Assembly (NCBI GenBank): GCA_039602395.1
Contig: JBCNJP010000012.1
Coordinates: 30,118,454-30,182,453 of the forward strand
Reading direction: 5' to 3'
Length of the DNA stretch: 64,000 nt
Origin: Deinandra increscens subsp. villosa
Lineage: Eukaryota; Streptophyta; Magnoliopsida; Asterales; Asteraceae
Positions 56,826 to 64,000 of this stretch are shown here, one piece after another; the stretch's first letter is position 1, and every line of letters starts with the position of its first letter. A program made the translations under genes and the position numbers. The notes under the pieces were generated by a model that did not search any database, was not told where the DNA came from, and was given only the letters and a program-made list of their open reading frames with translations.

Positions 56826-58521
56826 TCAGACTATTGCATTATCTTCATCGCCCACTGCCTTCCCTTCTTCCAGCAGCTTCTCCACCTCCTCCAGCTTCTT
56901 GCCCTCTCCCAGCTCCAGCACATAAGCCCTTTTTATCGCCACTGGAGAATCCGGAACCGTCTTCGAGGAGCCACCATCGTTCCCATCTTTCCCTGCTCCG
57001 GCCACATCACCGTCTTCTCCTCCCAACGATTCTAAAACTAGCCTCCAGCCTACGACATCCCAGCCGGACACCTGAAAACCAGCCTCTTCAGCCTCACCTG
57101 CCATCTGGATCTTGCACTCCAGGATGCTCCGGGCAGCCGAGAGTTGGCCTACTTCAGCATCGGAAGCCATCTTGGCTTCTAGGGCCAGACGCTGTTCGGT
57201 GAGCTTATGCTCATAAAACAGGGTCTTACCCTTGGCAGTGTCAGCTTGGGCCTAGATCTTCTCGTTTTCCTCGACCAGCTTCTTCTCCATGTCCATGGCT
57301 TGGGTGCTCAGCTTCTCAATACCCTACACAAACAGGAATCCTGGTCAGCAGCTGAAACAGGTATGAAACTTACATATGCATTATTTGAGCTTCTTACCAG
57401 GTTATTCATGGTCTGCATCGAGAGGATCTTGTTGCTGACCTCGGAGGGAGCAAGATCTTCGAAGGTTTCCAGGTACACGGGAACCATGGGAGTCTCATGA
57501 GCCTTTCGCTTCTTGGAAGCCGAGGCCTTTGGCCGGCTGACAGGCGACTTGGAGGTGGTGGGCTGCTCTAGCTACTCCTTCTTAACCTTGAGGAGATTGT
57601 CGAGATCCTTCAGAGAGAACGAAGAGCTGGATTTGGGGGCTGCGAAGGAAAACAGACTATTAAATTCAGGATGCTCGAGTAAATACACAGTTCAGGATCC
57701 TACAAAAACTTACCAGACATGGCGGGAGTGTGATCGGCGGAATAGTTGTGTTCGCTGGCAGTTGATTCAAGGACCAGGGCTCTTTCACTGGCAGGAATTT
57801 GGTAGAGTGCTTCGAGCTTCTTGGGATCCGGCTGCTTCTTGACAAGATTCTCAAACTTGGGTGCTGCAAAAAGAAAACGATAGAAAAGTTAAATGGTATA
57901 TTCAAAATCCAGTAACAACAAGAGAAATCGATATCCTACCCTTCTCAACCCACTTCAACGGCAACTCTGTACCCCCAGGAATCAAATCTCGCTTGACGAA
58001 GAAGAAACGCTTCTTCCAGTCATGGTCATTGTGGGAAGCTCGAGGAATCAACTGAGAGGTGGAGGTGCGAGCCTTCAAAACGAACCGGCTGCAACCATGG
58101 GTTCTGAGTTGATATGCTTCACAAATCTCAGGAATCCCAATGTCAAGATTCCTGGTTTGGTTCAACTGGTCAAGGGAATACAGAATTCTCCAAACCATAA
58201 GCATGGTTTGGGAGTAGGAGAGTCGGGTGGTCTTGAAGAATTGGGTGATGAGTTCCGGAAAGGGGAATGTCATTCCGAGCAAGAAAGGTAATACATGAAG
58301 CAAACCCAGGTGGTTGAGATGAAATCGGACTTGGTATGAGGATCGAAAGGTCGGAAAAGCGTTCCTGGCGGAAAGATGCCAGAAATCTTTAGGTCGTGAA
58401 TGTTGCCGTCATCAAAGGTGCAGGTTTCCTCCTCGCCAGGGATAACATACCCCTGATCGTGGAAGTCCTCGACTACCGGAGAGCTTAGCAAAGAAGAAGA
58501 TCGGGTATTTTTCTTGGCCAT
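56826..58521 (-). pseudogene. Antisense gene (aORF) of element G, four exons, broken
   Basis: It runs opposite to gag-pol, between pol and the missing 3' LTR, where Tat elements are known to carry an extra antisense ORF. Inferred exons: 58521-57940, 57863-57714, 57639-57398, 57323-56826, all with GT...AG introns. Exon 1 starts MAKKNTRSSS and holds FPFPELITQFF, MVWRILYSLDQLNQTRNLDIG and SHNDHDWKKRFFFVKR, resembling the plant 'putative gypsy type transposon' family (PF04195, from memory). Exon 4 is helical and Glu/Lys-rich. Breaks: one base missing near 58280 in exon 1, TAG in exon 3 (near 57575) and TAG in exon 4 (near 57254). Intron phases (1, 1, 0) equal those of the copy in H. Role unknown. 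Confidence 0.82.
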
Positions 58522-58767
58522 GGCCGAAAAATCAGAAGAAAACAGAGAATAGGAAGAAGGACTGACCTGGAATATCGGAGAAGCTCGAAAGGGTTTGTAG
58601 AAGAAGATAGTGAAAATCTTTATTTGTGATCTCCTATTTAAAGGAAAAGTGATGATTACCATCACATCGCTTGGACTCCGAGAAATCAGTCACATCCCAA
58701 CCATATTTACCGTGTAAACGCCGTGAAAAAAGCATCTTTTTGAATTTTAACAGCTGTCGAGCATATC
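58522..58767 (-). promoter_or_regulatory. Upstream region of the aORF of G
   Basis: 246 bases between the aORF start and the LTR of H. A minus-strand TTTAAATAGG (58633-58644 region) is a plausible TATA box. CAGCTGT and AAAATT stretches near 58750 resemble the matching region of H. The polypurine tract expected next is absent, so H was probably joined just short of the 3' LTR of G. Confidence 0.5.
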
Positions 58768-59350
58768 TGTTTTGGTCAAAAACTGCTTAAGCAATTAGTT
58801 GATCAAATTTCGTATGTGAGGTAGCGTGTTTGATGTGAATAAAGATGAAAATGTAAATATGAAGATTGACACGAGGATGTAACGAGGGAAAATCCAAGAA
58901 TCCTTGAGTATCCTCAAGGAGCCTAGCAAAAAACCTCGGAGGCCGGTTCAAAGTACCTACCTCCAAAAACTTTTATATAATGAACGTTTTGAGTACAAAG
59001 GAAATGAGCTCGTAATCTAAGTGTAGCAGAGAATCGTAATCGCAAAAAAGGTGTGTGTGTGTGTAAGCCTAGAGCTCCGTTTAAATACGAATTACATCAT
59101 AACAACATCCCCTAAAAACTAGCAACTAACTCCACGTTCTCCAATTAGCCGTTTGAAGTCCACTTGGTCCACGTTTCTGTTAGTTGAGCGGGTCTTTAGG
59201 ACACGTGATCCATGCTCGAGTTATCCTGCGAATAATGAACAAAAAGGGAAAAGCAATGGTTAGTCAGGAAATATAATTCAGGATCCTTACAATGATGTGC
59301 TTGCGAGCTGATGCGAGCTGCTCATAATCTCCTGAATTCTATTACCAACA
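58768..59350 (-). repeat. 3' LTR of element H
   Basis: 583 bp from TGTTTTGG to ACCAACA; on the element strand it starts TGTTGGTAAT. Its left part resembles the left part of the LTR of F (40961 on). It contains a short (GT)n run near 59050-59062. The partner LTR is outside the window. Confidence 0.82.
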
Positions 59351-59366
59351 ATTGCCCCCAAATTTT
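59351..59366 (-). other. Polypurine tract of element H
   Basis: Minus-strand AAATTTGGGGGCAAT next to the LTR start. Confidence 0.78.
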
Positions 59367-59614
59367 TGGCGGTTGGCGCATGCAAGCCAGCTGTCGAAAA
59401 TTTGAAATTAAACCTTATCGCTAACTAATTGTGATTTGAGAGAAACTAATTGGTTCCAACTTCCTAGGCGAAGTTCCCGTTCGATTTATCCTTTATAATC
59501 CTCTCTCCACTTTCATTATTGCTCACAGCTATTTCTTGGCGAAAAACCCTAGAGCTTCTCCCATCTTCTCCAGGTTAGTTTCCTCTATCTCCCTTCTCGT
59601 TTTCTTTTCCGATA
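59367..59614 (+). promoter_or_regulatory. Upstream region of the aORF of H
   Basis: A TATA-like TTTATAAT at 59492-59499 lies about 115 bases before the ATG, followed by a CT-rich leader. The distance from LTR to ATG (264 bases) is close to that in G (246), which supports the same gene layout. Confidence 0.5.
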
Positions 59615-61394
59615 ATGGGAAAAAAGCTGTTGCGATCATCGGCCATGGTCTCCGACCAAGTGGCCGACGAATTTATCGATCAAGGACTCCTCCCGGCGAC
59701 AGCGGAGGAGACCTGCAACTTTGACGATCGGAAGATCGCAGTGTTGCAGCGTTCTGCAAGCTTTCCCGCCGGAGCTGAATTCCGTCCCTTCGATCCGTCT
59801 TTAAAAGCTGACCATATCTCCGACGATTGGGTCTGTTTCCTTCACTACCCCTTTCTGCTCGGAATGTCATTTCCTTTCCCGGAATTGGTCACCGATTTCT
59901 TTTCCATCACCAACCTCGCCTACTCTCAAGTGATGCCCATGGTGTGGCGAATTCTTCTTTCTCTTCATCATTTGAACCAAACTCGTAACCTCAACATTGG
60001 GGTCGCCGAGATCTGCAAAGTGTACCGATTGGCCACACATGGCAACAGCAGGTTTGTATTGAAGGTTAGAACCGGAGAAGCTCGGATGATCCCTAGGATT
60101 TCTCACAATGACCACGATTGGAAGCGTCAATTCTTCTTTGTAAAAAGGAGTAGCCTTGTTGGTTGTGAGAACCTTCCTACCCAGTGGGTTGTCAAGGGTA
60201 GGAAGAGTTTTTGTAACATTGTAATTCCAAACACTCTTCAATTTCATATAACTGATATGTTTGTTTCTTGATTTTACAACGCCCAAATTTGAAGCTCTGA
60301 TCAAGCCGACCCGTGAATCCTCCAAGAAGCTCAAGAATCTCTTCAGCATCCCAGTGGCAGAAAGAAGCTGTCAGCCCGAACACGTTTCAAGTTCCAGAAG
60401 CATCACTCAGCAGTCTCTCAGCCCCTCAAGAACCATGTCAACAGGTATTTGTATGAGCCCTCTCCCCTTTTGTCTTAAGTTATACTTTATGATATCTGGA
60501 AACTGATCCTTTTCTGTATATGATGAAGCTCCAGGTTCAGCTTCCAACTTCTCCTTCAAGGACCTCAAGCTGCTCATCGCAAAGAAAGAGAAAACCGAGG
60601 AGACCAGCAGCAAGGCCCCCACTGACCCTTCAGCCGCTAAGTTTCGAGCTCCCAGCACTCGATCCAAGACCTCTTCTGCAAAGAAGCGCAAGGCTCCAGA
60701 CTCCACTATCAACGTGGACAGCTTCGATGATCTCCCTCCTGTTGCAGCTGCTAACAAGCTGCTCTCACTGCAAGCTGTGGTGAACATTGTAAGTAATAGC
60801 ACAATAATAGAGAAGTATGTTAAAATTATAATTATAATACTTCCCTTGTTGATTCTGATGTGTTATGCTTTGATGCAGGGTATCGACAAGCTGAGCCACG
60901 AGGTGATTGATCTCGAAGGCAAGCTGGAGGTTATGGAGCAGAAGCTTGAAGCAGCTGAGCAGAAGCTTGAAGCTTCTGAGCTTAAACTTGACCAGGCCAC
61001 GCTCCGTCTTGAGAAGGTGAGTAAGGCAGCAGCCAGCAACACACGCCACTATGAGAAGCAGCTCAAAGAAAAAGATGTTGCAGCTGCTGAAGCCTTAAAG
61101 CTGGCCGAACAGAACGCTCAATCTTCAGCTGCCATCAGTGTGCTGGAGTGCATGATTGAGATGGCGACTGCTGCTCAGGCTGAAGGCTTTACTTCGGAGA
61201 GCTGGCCGGTTAAGGACTGGGAGGTGAGCCTCAAGAAGCTGTTGACTGAGAGAGGAGATGCTTCAGAAAAAGCTGAGAAGGAGGTCGAGCCGGAGGTTGA
61301 GAAGGAAGCTGAGAAGGAGAAAGGCAAGGGCAAGGAGGTGGAGCAGGCGGAGGCTGCTGGTGATAAGTTGGGCGATGAAGGCATTCTTGACTAG
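59615..61394 (+). CDS. Antisense gene (aORF) of element H, four exons, about 505 residues
   Basis: Inferred exons: 59615-60197, 60280-60444, 60535-60788, 60879-61394 (phases 1, 1, 0; 506 codons with stop). Start MGKKLLRSSAM aligns with MAKKNTRSSS of G. Exon 1 carries FPFPELVTDFF, MVWRILLSLHHLNQTRNLNIG, RFVLKVR and SHNDHDWKRQFFFVKR, the PF04195-like part. Exon 2 starts APKFEAL. Exon 3 is basic and serine-rich with KKRKAP, a possible nuclear signal. Exon 4 is a long coiled coil (KLEVMEQKLEAAEQKLEASE) ending in Glu/Lys repeats. Introns 2 and 3 have GT...AG; intron 1 has GT but ends AA where G has AG, so normal splicing of that intron is doubtful and unspliced reading stops at 60271. No frameshift or stop in the exons. 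Function unknown. Confidence 0.8.
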
Positions 61395-62601
61395 GTCGGA
61401 GCCCACTTTTTTAGTTTGTTTGTTTTGGTGGTTTGTGGTTTTTGAACAATAGTTGTGGTGAAACAAAAACAATGGTGACTTGACTTTTGGGGGCTTGGAT
61501 GGAGGGACCTTGAGTTTCAAGGCGAAGTCCAAGCTCCTTAGACAATGTGGTTGACCTCAGGTGGAGGGATCTTGGGTTCCAAGACGAAGCCTGGGGTCAA
61601 TCTTTCTAATTTCCTGCAAATATATGACTTAGTAGTATTTTGATCATCATGGTGTGTTGTGTATGTTTTAATTATTTGGAAAAATATTTAAACGAAGATC
61701 CTACAGGATGCTCAATAACATAGTTTAGTATAAAAACTCAAAAGTCTATAAAACTTTGCCAATGTTAACAGACCATGATGCTTGCCAATACTCAGTTAGT
61801 AATAAAAAATTTGTAACAATACTGATGTCACCTGTTCAAGTAGATTCCATTCTCCAAAATAGTCAAGATCCTTGCGGATTCTTAAGGATCCTCAAAGCAG
61901 GTTTGGTGAGATCCCGACGAAACTTACAAATCTTGGGTCTAGGCCAACTGGGGTCAAGCCCAAAAACTTGAGAGACACGAAAGTGCCTATACCTTAGTTA
62001 ATGTGAAAACATTAAAAACCTTTGCTAAACTGAGGACAAGCTCAAAAACACTTGGGACCAAGCCAACTGGGGTCAAGCCCATAAACTTGAGAGGCACTAA
62101 AATGCCTAAACCTTAGTTGACGTGAAAACGCCAAAAGCCTTAGAACCTTTACGAGATGACACGTCTGCCACCCATTTTGAAGTGCACTCTATGGCCAACA
62201 GTGATGAAATTGTCAGCCACCCGTGGATGGACTGGTCGCACCACCTCGAACCATAGGCCACCATCGTGCGCTCCTGGCGAGGGTCTTGCGCTCCTGGCGA
62301 TTCCCATTAGTGAACGAGGAGGTGAAAACCTCCTAAACCTTTGATTGCATTCAGAATGCTTTTGACTTAGAAGAGGTGATCAGCCTCTAGCTTATGGTAG
62401 GACGCTCAGAGCACCTACAAAACACTTCAAGGCTTGGTAAGGGGTGGGTGTTAGCTTGGCTAACACCCCTCCGATGCCTAAGTTAGTAACCATTTCACAA
62501 AGATAATGATTAAGAAATTGAAATGAGAATAAAAATCATACCTGATGTCCTTGGAGTTTACACAAGGATTTTCGGATATACTTAGAGGATCCGGAGAGCA
62601 C
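61395..62601 (-). other. 3' non-coding region of element H
   Basis: About 1.2 kb between the aORF end and the integrase end. It has blocks related to 55838-56199 of G: the GGGTCAAGCCC words near 61950 and 62070, and a duplicated TGCGCTCCTGGCGA near 62268 and 62287. No coding sequence recognised. Confidence 0.65.
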
Positions 62602-63696
62602 TTACATAAAATACAACTTCAAGTGAATCGCATTCCAAGCTCTTGGGAGCAGCTCACCTTCCATAGTAGCCAGCCTGTATGCTCCCTTTCCAGCTTCTGA
62701 ATCTATTAGGTAAGGACCTTCCCATTTAGGTGCGAGTTTCCCATGTGCCGGATTGGTAGTGTTTTGAAAAGCTTTCCTGAGTACCAGATCTCCTACTTGA
62801 AATCTTCTGACCCTTAGATTTCTGTTGTAAGACTTGGCTATCCTTTGCTGGTATGCTGCCATCCTAAACTTTGCGAGGTCTCTAATTTCATCGATTGTTT
62901 CAAGATCTTCAAGGAGCTCTTGCTTGTTTGCTTCAAAATTCCGGCAGCTTGTTCTTGCAGTTGGCATCACCATTTCAGTGGGTATTACAGCTTCTGAGCC
63001 AAACACTAGGGAAAATGGTGTTCGACCAGTAGCATTCTTGGAGGTCGTTCTGTCAGCCCACAATACAAAAGGTAGCTCTTCAGCCCACTTTCCTTTCTTG
63101 TCTCCTAGCTTCTTCTTGAGATTATTGATGATGATTTTATTGCTCGATTCTGCTTGGTCATTAGCTTGTGGATGTATGGGAGTTGAAGTTACCATCTTGA
63201 TGCCCCATGCTTCACAAAAACTAGTTGTCCTTTTTCCAATAAATTGAGACCCATTGTCGCACACTATTTCTGATGGGATTCCAAATCTTGTCAAGATATT
63301 CCTTTTGATGAAGGAAATCACTTCCTTTTCTCTAACTTGAACAAAAGCTTCGGCTTCAATCCACTTAGAAAAATAGTCCGTCATAGCCAGCATGAAGACG
63401 TTTCCTCCAGGTGCTACAGGCAGCTTACCAACTATGTCCATCCCCCATTTCATAAACGGCCATGGAGATCATATTGAATGGAGCGGCTCAGCAGGCTGAT
63501 GGAGGATATTGCCATGCCGCTGACATGCATTACATTTCTGAACAAAGGCCATAGCATCCTTCTTCATAGTAGGCCAGTAGTATCCTGTTCTCAATACTTT
63601 GGAAAATAGTGATCTGCCCCCAGTGTGATTGCCACAATCACCTTCGTGAATATCTTGGAGCACCGCAAGTGCTTCAGGCTGCTCGAGGCATCTCAA
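62602..63696 (-). pseudogene. Integrase of element H
   Basis: The zinc-binding part (63696-63469) reads CLEQPEALAVLQDIHEGDCGNH..., YYWPTMKKDAMAFVQKCNACQRHG and ends at a TGA or shift near 63470. The core (63453-62602) reads KWGMDIVGKLPVAPGG, MTDYFSKWIEAEA, CDNGSQFIGKRT and HPQANDQAESSNK, keeping the D-D-E residues, then the C-terminal FQVGDLVLRKAFQNT and KLAPKWEGPYLIDS. It is open for 283 codons apart from the break. Very similar to the integrase of G and collinear with it. Confidence 0.92.
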
Positions 63697-64000
63697 ATAT
63701 GGTCCTGCAAGATATTTCTTGTATAAGATACCATTTATTATTGAATATGGGATTACCTTTGTTCGGAAGAGTCTGGAGTTCTCGTTTTTGGGGATTTCTC
63801 ATTCTTGAATAAATCTCCTGATAGGATAAGTCCAGGATTCCTGAGGATCCTGAGAGTCTATCATTTCTTGATCCTTATCTGTTGTGACATCATTAACTTC
63901 TTGTTCTTCGATTGCTGGTGTCAGGATGTGAGTTATGGGAATCTTGACACCTTCTGGGATCCTTAAGGATGATGCTAAATTTTCCAAAGCATCAGAATCT
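63697..64000 (-). pseudogene. Pol linker of element H between archaeal-type RNase H and integrase
   Basis: The frame 63987-63799 reads NLASSLRIPEGVKIPITHILTP and DSQDPQESWTYPI, matching the tether after the second RNase H in F and G. The rest of pol lies beyond the window. The glutamine in PQESWT shows the ancestral state of a stop codon in G (46390). Confidence 0.85.

Larger units (their letters stand above)
41866..58767 (+). mobile_element. Element G: Tat-lineage Ty3/gypsy retrotransposon with an amplified pol segment
   Basis: Plus-strand order: gag fragment (41866-43672), protease (43900-44327), RT (44347 on), a six-fold 1567-bp tandem block covering the RT end to integrase start (45088-54489), integrase (54490-55592), a 3' region with a minisatellite, and an antisense gene (56826-58521). 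The 5' LTR and gag start are cut off by F at 41865/41866; the 3' LTR is cut off by H at 58767/58768. Without the five extra units the element segment would be about 9.1 kb. The RT/RNase H frame holds nine stops but no indel. Confidence 0.85.
58768..64000 (-). mobile_element. Element H: Tat-lineage Ty3/gypsy retrotransposon, 3' half
   Basis: On the minus strand, from the right edge of the window: the linker after the second RNase H, integrase (63696-62602), a conserved non-coding region, an antisense gene lying on the plus strand (59615-61394), a polypurine tract and the 3' LTR (58768-59350). It continues beyond 64000. Bases 58763-58767 (ATATC) would be its target copy if it inserted into G; the other copy lies outside the window. 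Confidence 0.88.

Noticed and set aside
60714..61394. Single-exon reading with a hydrophobic segment (60789-60878) as a membrane protein
   Set aside because: The hydrophobic part is intron 3, with GT and AG borders at the same place as in the copy in G; it is removed in the inferred transcript.

Overview
This window is plant nuclear DNA made almost entirely of LTR retrotransposons. I found no convincing host gene, rRNA, tRNA or CRISPR array. Four elements have primer-binding sites matching plant initiator tRNA-Met. The chromovirus, Tat-type Ty3/gypsy and Ty1/copia Gag families present are typical of eudicots. Their Gag and Pol sequences resemble those I associate with Asteraceae, but that placement is inference only.

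Layout, with letters used throughout. A (1-22202, minus) is a gypsy element with LTRs of about 3.1 kb and only a gag inside; its left LTR runs off the window. Its right LTR (3668-5922 plus 21331-22202) is split by B (5923-21325, minus), a copia-type gag-only element. B's leader is split by C (11008-20534, minus), a chromovirus with 2.3 kb LTRs. A itself lies in the integrase tail of E (22203-28359, minus), a decayed gypsy gag-pol that also carries an hAT-like MITE (26907-27493). E abuts the truncated integrase of F (28923-41865, minus), a Tat-lineage element whose pol is split between protease and reverse transcriptase by D (31139-38304, minus), a second copia-type gag-only element. F ends with its 5' LTR inside the gag of G (41866-58767, plus), another Tat element. 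G meets H (58768-64000, minus), a third Tat element, tail to tail.

The nesting is supported by matching 5-bp target-site duplications for B (TTATT), C (CGAAC) and D (CATCC). LTR divergence estimated by eye falls in the order the nesting requires: A about 6%, B about 5%, C about 2%; D is about 1%.

Four structures stand out. (1) In G a 1567-bp block of pol (end of RT, RNase H, archaeal-type RNase H, start of integrase) occurs six times in perfect head-to-tail order (45088-54489), which looks like a satellite being born from a retrotransposon, or an assembly error. (2) The leader of D holds about eight hairpins built from one arm motif, two of them with compensating changes in both arms. (3) G and H each carry an antisense gene downstream of pol with the same four-exon structure and intron phases. 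(4) B and D share an unusual long Gag with two zinc knuckles separated by a coiled coil, and neither has any pol.
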